Numbered from the stretch's first letter, positions 1 to 4,434 are shown. The stretch: DNA of 5,421 nt from Treponema sp. (GCA_031289935.1 JAITON010000229.1:1-5421); one strand, 5' to 3'. Numbers and translations: made by a program. The notes: a model not told the origin generated them from the sequence alone.

Positions 1-35
1 TTTTGTTCTAAACTTTTTTTAGGGGTGTAGGGCAT
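1..35 (-). CDS. Possible 5' end of a leftward gene, cut by the window edge
   Basis: On the minus strand an ATG at 35 opens a frame that begins MPYTPKKSLEQ and runs off the left edge. An in-frame GTG lies 18 bases upstream at 53, preceded directly by AGAGG. No well-spaced ribosome binding site precedes the ATG. Eleven residues are too few to recognise a family, and the frame could be open by chance. It is listed because the composition is lysine-rich and protein-like, and because an AT-rich stretch that could hold its promoter lies upstream. Confidence 0.2.
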   Translation of the reverse strand, partial: MPYTPKKSLEQ

Positions 36-400
36 CGTAGCCGATGGGTTCACCCTCTGCGCGGTCGCTTCTTTGCGGGAGTGAGTAGCGGCGTGTTTGT
101 AATCAAAACTGAAAGACGCGAATAGCGGGCTTTTGAGAGGGGGTTTTGTGTAAAATGATTAACATTGCATTAAAGGCGTTTTGACGCAATTTAGGTGCCT
201 TCTCGTGCAATTTAGAGGGGTTTTTGAATTGGTCTGCGGCATGCGGTTTTTGTTGTTTTTGTGTTTATATTATTGTGTTGATAAAGAGTGATAGGCATTG
301 ATATTTCATTAAGGTGTTACCCGAGTATTATTTGCTGTTTTGTGATTGCACTTTGAAACGAAACGAAAGTGATATACGGTCAATACGGTTCTAAACGGCG
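36..400. other. AT-rich intergenic stretch without a supported gene
   Basis: No frame on either strand here has both a credible start and protein-like content. The base composition is much richer in A and T than in the gene block to the right. Visible structure is limited. A nested hairpin near 21-58 has CATCG pairing with CGATG inside GGGTG/CACCC. There are three imperfect copies of a GCAATTTAG-like motif at 167, 186 and 207. CACTTT and AAAGTG can pair around 348-371. Poly-T tracts occur near 216-270. I could not place a promoter here with confidence. Confidence 0.5.
167..227. repeat. Three imperfect short direct repeats (GCAATTTAG-like) spaced 19-21 bp
   Basis: GCATTAAAG at 167, GCAATTTAG at 186 and GCAATTTAG at 207 sit 19 and 21 bp apart, close to two helical turns. 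The last two copies are identical over nine bases; the first matches less well. Such spacing would suit a DNA-binding protein on one face of the helix, but the motif is AT-rich and short and may be chance. There is no adjacent gene whose regulation it would obviously explain. Confidence 0.3.
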
Positions 401-405
401 TTGGT

Positions 406-435
406 AATAAAGAATCCCCGAAGCAAGCTCCGGGG
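406..435 (-). terminator. Hairpin with T-rich tail, candidate terminator for leftward transcription
   Basis: Read leftward, CCCCGGAGCTTGCTTCGGGG forms an eight-pair stem, including one G-U pair, with a four-base loop. It is followed by ATTCTTTATT. The tail is only moderately T-rich, so it is a fair rather than textbook intrinsic terminator. It is the first terminator-like structure I can find downstream of luxS, nearly 480 nt beyond the luxS stop. The rightward reading has no T run after the stem. Confidence 0.45.
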
Positions 436-440
436 TATTG

Positions 441-461
441 AAGATTTCTCCTTGAAATCTT
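441..461. repeat. Perfect 8-bp inverted repeat (hairpin)
   Basis: AAGATTTC at 441-448 pairs exactly with GAAATCTT at 454-461 around a five-base loop. No T-run follows on either strand, so it is not a typical terminator. It lies five bases from the candidate terminator hairpin and six bases from the next hairpin, as if part of one folded RNA. Confidence 0.55.
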
Positions 462-467
462 TGCGTT

Positions 468-490
468 TGTGGGGGAACACATCCCCCACA
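468..490. repeat. Perfect 9-bp inverted repeat (hairpin)
   Basis: TGTGGGGGA at 468-476 pairs exactly with TCCCCCACA at 482-490 around the five-base loop ACACA. This is the strongest simple hairpin in the left region. A further C-rich run, CCCCC at 491-495, follows on the plus strand. It has no T-run on either side, so termination is not its obvious job. Confidence 0.6.
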
Positions 491-514
491 CCCCCAGCAA
501 CTAAGCGCCCCAAG

Positions 515-534
515 GGCTAAACTTGACCCACAAT
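515..534. repeat. Left arm of an exact 20-bp inverted repeat
   Basis: GGCTAAACTTGACCCACAAT is the exact reverse complement of 877-896. The two arms enclose the 21-bp repeat array. Twenty matching bases within 400 bp cannot reasonably be chance. I see no matching short target-site duplication just outside the arms, so a transposed element is not proven. Confidence 0.85.
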
Positions 535-592
535 TTTTAAGCAAAAACATACGGGCGAAGTTATTTGCTTCGATATCGGCTTTCAGAGAGTC

Positions 593-802
593 GGCTTCGA
601 CTCTCGGAGAGTCGGCTTCGACTCTCCGAGAGTCAACTTCGACTCTTAGAGAGCCGGCTTCGACTCTCGGAGAGTCAACTTCGACTCTTAAAGAGCCGGC
701 TTCCACTCTCGGAGAGTCAACTTCGACTCTCGGAGAGTCAACTTCGACTCTTAGAGAGCCGGCTTCCACTCTCTAAGAGTCAACTTCGACTCTTAGAGAG
801 CC
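593..802. repeat. Tandem array of ten 21-bp dyad-symmetric repeat units
   Basis: Ten 21-bp units start at 593, 614, 635, 656, 677, 698, 719, 740, 761 and 782. A partial unit (578-592) lies to the left and a decayed one (803-823) to the right. Each unit is GGCTTC or AACTTC, then GACTCTC or a variant, then GAGAGTC or a variant, so neighbouring heptamers are inverted copies and can fold into many alternative hairpins. Units at 635, 677, 740 and 782 are of the AACTTC...AGCC form, always followed by a GGCTTC unit, giving a 42-bp higher-order repeat. Because 21 is a multiple of three, both strands stay open: a TTG-started plus frame (565-855) with Leu/Ser/Glu/Arg heptads, and a GTG-started minus frame (380-769) with VEVDSPR-like heptads. 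Neither has a convincing ribosome binding site, so I treat the array as DNA or RNA sequence, not as a gene. Confidence 0.9.
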
Positions 803-876
803 GGCTTCCACGCTCCAAGCTCCGTGGCTCCTTGTGTAGGAATCATTTTGTTTGAAACCCCGATTGCTCCATCCAC

Positions 877-896
877 ATTGTGGGTCAAGTTTAGCC
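877..896. repeat. Right arm of the exact 20-bp inverted repeat, next to the luxS stop
   Basis: ATTGTGGGTCAAGTTTAGCC is the exact reverse complement of 515-534. It ends two bases before the luxS stop codon (899-901), so it would be transcribed at the very start of the luxS 3' untranslated region. In that RNA the two arms could pair into a 20-bp stem enclosing the whole 21-bp array. Confidence 0.85.
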
Positions 897-898
897 GA

Positions 899-1375
899 TT
901 ATGCGGGGTAGCTGAGCCGCTCCGGACCTGCATCCCTGAGCACCGCAGCATAACGGCGGGCCTCCCATTTGGCCATGTCCAGGTTCTGTTCCTGCCAGTT
1001 GCCGCACTCCGCCGGGGCCGCCCCAGGGATGGGCCCCTCAAAGGCCGCCATCCAGGCCAGCATCTCCCGGATCAGGGGCAGGACCAATGCCGAGTCCAGC
1101 TTCCCCTCAAAAATGGCGTAGAAGCCGGTGCGGCAGCCCATAGGGCCAAAGTAGACCGTTCGGGACGCCCAGTCCTTGTGGGAGCGGAGAAAGGTGGCCC
1201 CCAAATGCTCCAAGGTATGCAGGGTCGGCTGGTCCATCACGGGCTCCTGGTTCGGCTCCTTAAAGCGCAGGTCAAAGGTCGTAAGGACCGTTTCCCCGAA
1301 TTTGTCTATTCGGGACACATAGAGCCCCGGTTTTAGGCGCAGGTGATCAATCTGAAAACTGGCAATCTTTTCCAT
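899..1375 (-). CDS. luxS: S-ribosylhomocysteine lyase (LuxS, autoinducer-2 synthesis)
   Basis: LuxS cleaves S-ribosylhomocysteine to homocysteine and DPD, which cyclises to autoinducer-2. It is a cytosolic metal-dependent homodimer. The 158-residue product has the family length and hallmarks. The metal-binding HTLEH motif lies at residues 53-57 (ligands His53 and His57, plus Cys124 in ECGNW). The catalytic cysteine is Cys81 in GPMGCRTGFY, with Glu56 as the general base. The C-terminus (LSYPA) looks complete. AAGGAG at 1382-1387 is followed by two consecutive ATGs. I chose the second (1375), six bases from the Shine-Dalgarno sequence, over 1378, only three bases away; a still longer frame to 1417 runs back into mtnN. 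The Shine-Dalgarno overlaps the mtnN stop codon, so the two genes are probably translationally coupled. Borrelia carries pfs, metK and luxS together; no metK is visible here. Confidence 0.96.
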   Translation of the reverse strand: MEKIASFQIDHLRLKPGLYVSRIDKFGETVLTTFDLRFKEPNQEPVMDQPTLHTLEHLGATFLRSHKDWASRTVYFGPMGCRTGFYAIFEGKLDSALVLPLIREMLAWMAAFEGPIPGAAPAECGNWQEQNLDMAKWEARRYAAVLRDAGPERLSYPA

Positions 1376-1381
1376 CATATA

Positions 1382-1387
1382 CTCCTT
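1382..1387 (-). promoter_or_regulatory. luxS ribosome binding site overlapping the mtnN stop codon
   Basis: AAGGAG on the minus strand shares two bases with the mtnN TAA stop (1388-1386). It is six bases before the ATG at 1375 and three before the ATG at 1378, so it favours the shorter luxS start and suggests coupling between termination on mtnN and initiation on luxS. Confidence 0.8.
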
Positions 1388-2099
1388 AATCGATGTTTCT
1401 AACAATCCGCATGACAATCTCCGCCGAATGTTTCGAGGCCAGGGGGAGGAATTCCTCGGATTTCACCGGCGATTCGGTCCCGGCGATATCTGATAGAGCC
1501 CGGATAATCAGAAAAGGCGTCCCTAGGATATAGCAGCACTGGGCGATGGCGGCCCCCTCCATCTCCACCGCCCGAATCTGGGGAAATTGCCTGCGCAGGG
1601 CCGCGATCCGCTCCTCGTTGTCCATAAAGATATCCCCCGAACCAATGATCCCCCGGCGATGGCTAAAACCAGCCGGCAAACGCCCCTCCAGTTTGAGCTC
1701 ATCCACCGCCCGCTCGCCTTGCTCCACCAGGCCTGCCGGGACGGGAAAGATCAGGGGCATCTTCGGTATCTGCCCCGGCGCATAACCGAAGCCCGTTACA
1801 TCCACATCGTATTGCATGAGCCCCTCGGAAACAATCGCGTCCCCAACGTGCAGGGAGGAGTCAATCCCCCCGGCAGAGCCCGTGTTAATCACCATTGCCG
1901 GATGATAGCGTTCAATCAACAGAGCGCAACCCACTGCAGCGTTCACCTTGCCGATACCGCAACGCAACAACACCACAGGCTTTCCCGCCAGCGTCCCCAG
2001 GACAAACTCAAAATTCCCGGATTGTTCGACTCTACTCCCCTGCATAGCATCTTTGAGGAGCCCTAACTCATCTTCCATAGCGCCGATTATACCAAACAT
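1386..2099 (-). CDS. mtnN: 5'-methylthioadenosine/S-adenosylhomocysteine nucleosidase (MtnN/Pfs)
   Basis: MtnN cuts the N-glycosidic bond of S-adenosylhomocysteine and methylthioadenosine, releasing adenine. From S-adenosylhomocysteine it yields S-ribosylhomocysteine, the substrate of LuxS encoded next. The 237-residue product starts with the family's FGIIGAMEDE. By analogy with the E. coli enzyme, the catalytic residues are Glu11, Glu181 in AVEMEGAAIA, and Asp204 in RALSDIA. The phosphorylase-fold signatures GIGKVNAA (48-55) and NTGSAGG (72-78) are present. The ATG at 2099 has a G-rich ribosome binding site (GGGGG, 2105-2109) five bases upstream. It begins after a 90-bp AT-rich gap with a possible promoter, so mtnN-luxS may form its own transcription unit. 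An 11-bp inverted repeat brackets the start region. Identification is secure. Confidence 0.97.
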   Translation of the reverse strand: MFGIIGAMEDELGLLKDAMQGSRVEQSGNFEFVLGTLAGKPVVLLRCGIGKVNAAVGCALLIERYHPAMVINTGSAGGIDSSLHVGDAIVSEGLMQYDVDVTGFGYAPGQIPKMPLIFPVPAGLVEQGERAVDELKLEGRLPAGFSHRRGIIGSGDIFMDNEERIAALRRQFPQIRAVEMEGAAIAQCCYILGTPFLIIRALSDIAGTESPVKSEEFLPLASKHSAEIVMRIVRNID

Positions 2100-2124
2100 C
2101 GTTTCCCCCGCTTGAGTCGAACAA
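2022..2124. repeat. 11-bp inverted repeat bracketing the mtnN start codon
   Basis: TTGTTCGACTC at 2022-2032, inside mtnN, is the exact reverse complement of GAGTCGAACAA at 2114-2124, in the leader. In a leftward transcript covering both, they could pair into an 11-bp stem enclosing the ribosome binding site and the ATG in an 81-base loop. The shared octamer GAGTCGAA also occurs in the reverse strand of the 21-bp array downstream of luxS. Confidence 0.5.
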
Positions 2125-2127
2125 ATT

Positions 2128-2136
2128 AAAATAGCA
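2128..2136 (-). promoter_or_regulatory. Possible extended -10 promoter for mtnN-luxS
   Basis: The minus strand reads TGCTATTTT, an extended -10 form (TGn followed by TATTTT), in the AT-rich gap upstream of mtnN. Transcription would begin near 2121, about 22 bases before the ATG. I see no good -35 hexamer at 16-18 bp. Placement is tentative; transcription could also continue from the upstream genes, since no terminator separates them. Confidence 0.35.
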
Positions 2137-2189
2137 TTAAATTGGTCACCGCAGTTAGTGCACTCTTGATGGCGTTTTTCAATGTTTCC

Positions 2190-2753
2190 TTAGGTAACTG
2201 AAAAATGATCCGCCACTTTCTGCCGCCATTCGGACCGTTGTTCCTTGTTTTCCCATTCCAGGGTCTTTTTGATTTTGAAATTCTTGCTGTCCTGGGCTGA
2301 TGGAAAATGGACCACACCGAAACGCCCGCCGCCGATATAGGCCACCGCGTCCCCTCGTTCCAGGCTCTCGTTCTCGGCGATTCTCGCGATGATACAGTCA
2401 AAATGGACCGGCACACCGGTATCTTTATCCGTCAGGGCCGCAGCAATATCTCCGATAGACTGGCCGCAGAGGGGACAAGCCGGCGAAGGCAGGAGCTCAC
2501 CGGGCAACTTGACCGGCTGCCAGCGGGGACGGACCAGATCCTGGGGCCGGTTCATGGAGGACTGCCGGGGGGCAAGCTCTCCCCGGTACTCAGACTTGGT
2601 CTTACCCTTCTTCCTGCCTCCCCGCCGGACTGAACGCTCTTCAGCATCATGTGGCTGCCGTTCCCGTCCATGGGAAGAGTCCCGGTTATTGCCCCGGCCG
2701 TCGCCGGGCTTTTTCCAGTTTACCCGGCTGTTACCGGATCTTCCGCTGTTCAT
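2190..2753 (-). CDS. Unrecognised protein with basic N-terminus and CxxC...HxxC zinc-site pattern
   Basis: I do not recognise a named family. From the ATG at 2753 the product has 187 residues. Residues 1-60 are low-complexity and strongly basic, rich in Arg, Gly, Ser and Lys, suggesting a disordered nucleic-acid-binding tail. A compact domain follows: CPLC at 93-96 and HFDC at 117-120 give four ligands (Cys93, Cys96, His117, Cys120) that could hold one zinc ion. Next come IARIAENESLERGDAVAYIGG, interrupted only by position, and a basic, aromatic C-terminus ending ADHFSVT. There is no signal peptide or membrane segment. The start was chosen because AGGGGAG (2763-2769) lies nine bases upstream; earlier in-frame ATG (2786) and TTG (2789) codons lack a good site. 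It overlaps the preceding small gene by 23 bases. I suspect it is a treponeme-restricted conserved protein, from memory only. Confidence 0.75.
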   Translation of the reverse strand: MNSGRSGNSRVNWKKPGDGRGNNRDSSHGRERQPHDAEERSVRRGGRKKGKTKSEYRGELAPRQSSMNRPQDLVRPRWQPVKLPGELLPSPACPLCGQSIGDIAAALTDKDTGVPVHFDCIIARIAENESLERGDAVAYIGGGRFGVVHFPSAQDSKNFKIKKTLEWENKEQRSEWRQKVADHFSVT

Positions 2754-2916
2754 GAACCACCACTCCCCTGGAATCAAAAATCTCATCAATCAGGACCTGA
2801 GCAATCCGCTGGACCGCCCCATCAAGATAATCCTGATTATGAATCTTTTCCCGCAAAAGTTCAACCCGGGAAGACTCTACCGGCTGAATCTCTCCAGAGG
2901 GAATATCCGTCTTCAT
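2731..2916 (-). CDS. Small FlgM-like protein (possible anti-sigma-28 factor)
   Basis: This 61-residue product begins with an ATG at 2916 whose ATGA overlaps the yraN stop, with GGGGAG (2922-2927) five bases upstream, so translation looks genuine. Residues 15-48 read VELLREKIHNQDYLDGAVQR followed by IAQVLIDEIFD. This matches the layout of the FlgM C-terminal region: a helix R-x-x-x-L-K-x-x-I, a short N/G-x-Y turn, then a helix I-A-x-x-I-I-D-E-L/I. FlgM binds the flagellar sigma factor FliA and is exported through the flagellar secretion system. The nearby FliK-like and FlhB-like genes fit a flagellar setting. It is shorter than typical FlgM (about 90-100 residues), lacks most of the disordered N-terminus, and carries an extra basic tail (HEQRKIR). 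The match is by eye, and an unrelated small helical protein is possible. Confidence 0.6.
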   Translation of the reverse strand: MKTDIPSGEIQPVESSRVELLREKIHNQDYLDGAVQRIAQVLIDEIFDSRGVVVHEQRKIR

Positions 2917-3296
2917 AGGAACTCCCCAAAGGCCGAAGGAATGTGGCTGAGCGCACCGTGGTTGATGAAGATAACGTCAAATCGGACTGCCATACTATTA
3001 TATTCTCGATGAGCCGCGAGAAAATACTTAGCAGTTTCTATGATCCGGCGCTGTTTCCGCCCGTCAATCCCCTGGTCCAAGGCCTCGGCTCCAAAAGCCG
3101 ACCAGCGCTTTACCTCGACAAAGACGATGGTTTCCCCCTCCCGTGCGATGATATCCACCTCCCCGATCCTGCTCCGAAAATTCCGGGCGATAATTGCCAG
3201 GCCCGCCTGTTCCAGCCAGGCGACAGCCTCATCCTCCCCGGCTCTTCCCGCCCGGAAGCGTTCCGAAGGTTTTCCGGCCCTGGTATCCTCCTTCAC
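2913..3296 (-). CDS. yraN: YraN/UPF0102 family protein, nuclease-like fold
   Basis: This 127-residue product has the size and signature of the YraN (UPF0102) family, whose fold belongs to the restriction-endonuclease-like superfamily. Its cellular role is not firmly established. Candidate active-site residues are in place: Glu21 in AGEDEA, Glu46 and Asp48 in RIGEVDIIAR, and Glu61 and Lys63 in VFVEVK, the PD-(D/E)xK-like pattern. RFDVIFI (105-111) closes the domain. I chose GTG at 3296: AGGAGG (3304-3309) lies seven bases upstream, and the codon overlaps the preceding stop as GTGA. A longer frame from TTG at 3353 would add 19 residues lying wholly within the upstream gene. Many bacteria keep yraN downstream of rplS, often with rnhB; rnhB is absent here. 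Confidence 0.9.
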   Translation of the reverse strand: MKEDTRAGKPSERFRAGRAGEDEAVAWLEQAGLAIIARNFRSRIGEVDIIAREGETIVFVEVKRWSAFGAEALDQGIDGRKQRRIIETAKYFLAAHREYNSMAVRFDVIFINHGALSHIPSAFGEFL

Positions 3297-3553
3297 CGGC
3301 CGGCCTCCTGGGCAAAGACAAAGGCCAGGATCTTCGCCGCCGCCGCCCAGCAACGGGGCGGTATACGGTCTCCGGGCCGTAGTCCCGAACCCAGGGCCAA
3401 GGCCAGAGTATCGTTTTCCACCACCGGCACCCCCGCCTCCCGGGCCGTCTCAATAATCCGCTCCGCCGCCTTGTCCCGTCCCGTAGCAAGCAGCCGGGGG
3501 ACCCCGTCGCCAGGATCGTAACCCAGGGCCGATGCAGTCTTTCCCTTCATCAT
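3293..3553 (-). CDS. FlhB C-terminal-domain-like protein (YlqH/FhlB type)
   Basis: The 86-residue product corresponds to the cytoplasmic C-terminal domain of the flagellar export-switch protein FlhB without its membrane part. Typical features are ALGYDPGDGVPRLLATGRDK (9-28), the helix AERIIETAREAGVPVVEN, LALALGSGLRPGDRIPP, and a final helix ending ILAFVFAQEA. The NPTH self-cleavage site of full FlhB is not present, because the protein starts just after where that site would be. Stand-alone proteins of this kind (B. subtilis YlqH, FlhX in some flagellates) are known; in some species they can stand in for the FlhB C-terminal fragment in export. ATG 3553 has AGGGG five bases upstream and overlaps the preceding stop as ATGA; the next codon is also ATG. 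It lies directly after a FliK-like gene, as ylqH follows ylqG in Bacillus. Confidence 0.88.
   Translation of the reverse strand: MMKGKTASALGYDPGDGVPRLLATGRDKAAERIIETAREAGVPVVENDTLALALGSGLRPGDRIPPRCWAAAAKILAFVFAQEAGR
3304..3309 (-). promoter_or_regulatory. Strong ribosome binding site that fixes the yraN GTG start
   Basis: AGGAGG on the minus strand is seven bases before the GTG at 3296. It lies inside the end of the FlhB-like gene and decides in favour of the GTG over the upstream TTG at 3353. Confidence 0.75.
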
Positions 3554-4356
3554 AGTAACCCCTGCCCCATAAGGCTTACCGGTCCGCCAAATTCCCCCAG
3601 GAGCTCCCCGGCCTCCCGCAGTATCTTCGCCGCCCGCCGTTTCGAAGGAGGCGGGTATAGGGAGATACCGGCCTTGGCCGCCGGGCCGCCGGGACTATCC
3701 AGGTTAAAGAGCCAGCGCCGCTTTTCCGCCAGAATGTCCACCGCCAAGCGGCTTACCCGTTCCCCCCGCAGGCTTAGTCGTACCGATACCCGGAACTCCT
3801 TCCCTGCCGAGCTAAACCTGAAAGGATAGACCAGCCAGTATTCCCCATTCTTACCCGGAAGCCCGTTCAAAAGGCCGGTCAGGGACCCTTCCCGGTCGAT
3901 TTGCCGGGCCATATCCCGGAGCCCCTGGCCCGTAAGATCTCCAGGAGCCTCTCCCGGACTTTCCCGGTGGTCCTCACCATGGCGCCGATCCCCAGAACCG
4001 TCCTCTGAGCGGCTGCGGTCACGGTCCCTGGCGTCTTCCTCCCCAGGCCGTTTCCCAGGGTCGATGGCTGCGGCATAGTCCTCCAGGGCCTCGCCATCGA
4101 GCTCCGTTCCCTTGGCCGCTGCGGCGGCTGCCGCCAGTGCAAGGGCCTCCCGGTCTTCCCCCCGGCCCAGGGCGAGGACCGTCTGCCTGATCTGCCGCAA
4201 AAGCGCGGGGTCCAGGGTCAGAAAAAAGTATTTTGCCGAGGAGATAATTGCCGCCGATAGCCCATCTCTGGGCAGACCGAAGTCCGCCGGGTCCGGCCCG
4301 GCGCCGGTAACAGACACAGGATCTGCGCCGGGAGCCGCCGCAGGACCAGGCCCCAC
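3550..4356 (-). CDS. FliK-like protein (YlqG-type neighbour of the FlhB-like gene), start uncertain
   Basis: This product of up to 268 residues has three parts. The N-terminal helical part includes LSAAIISSAKYFFLTLDPAL (33-52) and an alanine-rich helix (71-82). A linker at about 101-141 is highly charged and low in complexity (Asp, Arg, Glu, Gly). The C-terminal part has WLVYPFRF (174-181), then FRVSVRLSLRGERVSRLAVD, consistent with the beta-rich C-terminal domain of hook-length control proteins. FliK normally measures hook length and triggers the FlhB specificity switch, so pairing with a FlhB-like gene is informative. The FliK assignment rests on context plus weak pattern match. The only canonical upstream start is GTG 4356, immediately after the T-tract of the rplS terminator; GGGG eight bases upstream is the only ribosome-binding candidate. 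GTG codons at 4314 and 4308 are alternatives without a good site. Confidence 0.65.
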   Translation of the reverse strand: MGPGPAAAPGADPVSVTGAGPDPADFGLPRDGLSAAIISSAKYFFLTLDPALLRQIRQTVLALGRGEDREALALAAAAAAAKGTELDGEALEDYAAAIDPGKRPGEEDARDRDRSRSEDGSGDRRHGEDHRESPGEAPGDLTGQGLRDMARQIDREGSLTGLLNGLPGKNGEYWLVYPFRFSSAGKEFRVSVRLSLRGERVSRLAVDILAEKRRWLFNLDSPGGPAAKAGISLYPPPSKRRAAKILREAGELLGEFGGPVSLMGQGLL

Positions 4357-4380
4357 AAAAACAACCCCGGTCCGGGGCTG
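4357..4380 (-). terminator. Intrinsic terminator after rplS
   Basis: Read leftward, CAGCCCCG, a three-base loop GAC and CGGGGTTG form an eight-pair stem with one G-U pair, followed directly by TTTTT. It lies 56 bases beyond the rplS stop, so it should end the ribosomal-protein transcript. Unusually, the last T directly adjoins the GTG used as the first start codon of the next gene. Confidence 0.75.
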
Positions 4381-4401
4381 CTCCGGTCGGGGTGTTAGAT
4401 T

Positions 4402-4434
4402 GGAATAGACGGGTAAAATACCGGGAATAGACGG
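4402..4434. repeat. 11-bp direct repeat, 22 bp apart, between rplS and the FliK-like gene
   Basis: GGAATAGACGG occurs exactly at 4402-4412 and 4424-4434, two helical turns apart, with a short dyad GGTA-AAA-TACC at 4412-4422 between the copies. The segment is short and lies upstream of the rplS terminator. It may be an operator-like site or a small duplication. Confidence 0.5.

Noticed and set aside
5..396. GTTCTAAAC repeated at 5-13 and 388-396
   Set aside because: Only nine bases, no further similarity around the copies; probably chance.
309..500. 63-codon minus-strand frame
   Set aside because: It covers three hairpins and AT-rich sequence, has no ribosome binding site and no recognisable protein features.
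380..769. Minus-strand frame with VEVDSPR/VEAGSLR heptads continuing into the hairpin region, 129 codons
   Set aside because: GTG start inside the array, no ribosome binding site, and the tail is read from hairpin-forming sequence. It may be annotated as hypothetical elsewhere, but I see no sign of coding selection.
593..802. CRISPR array
   Set aside because: The units are contiguous with no unique spacers, and no cas gene is present.
565..855. Plus-strand frame with leucine-rich heptads (LSESRLR-type), 96 codons
   Set aside because: It starts with TTG without a ribosome binding site and exists because the 21-bp repeat is a multiple of three. The opposite strand is equally open. No non-repetitive domain accompanies it.
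515..896. Integron cassette with attC site
   Set aside because: The arm GGCTAAACTTGACC resembles an attC core only loosely; the RYYYAAC/GTTRRRY pattern is not met and no cassette gene is enclosed.
824..1336. Long plus-strand frame opposite luxS
   Set aside because: Shadow of luxS, which has full family motifs on the other strand.
2126..2416. Minus-strand frame ending KSALTAVTNLMLF as a possible frameshifted tail of the upstream gene
   Set aside because: It overlaps the zinc-site gene in another frame, and that gene has its own natural stop at 2190. The extra part is AT-rich leader of mtnN.
2943..3521. Long plus-strand frame opposite yraN and the FlhB-like gene
   Set aside because: Pro/Ser/Arg-rich composition typical of antisense reading of GC-rich genes.
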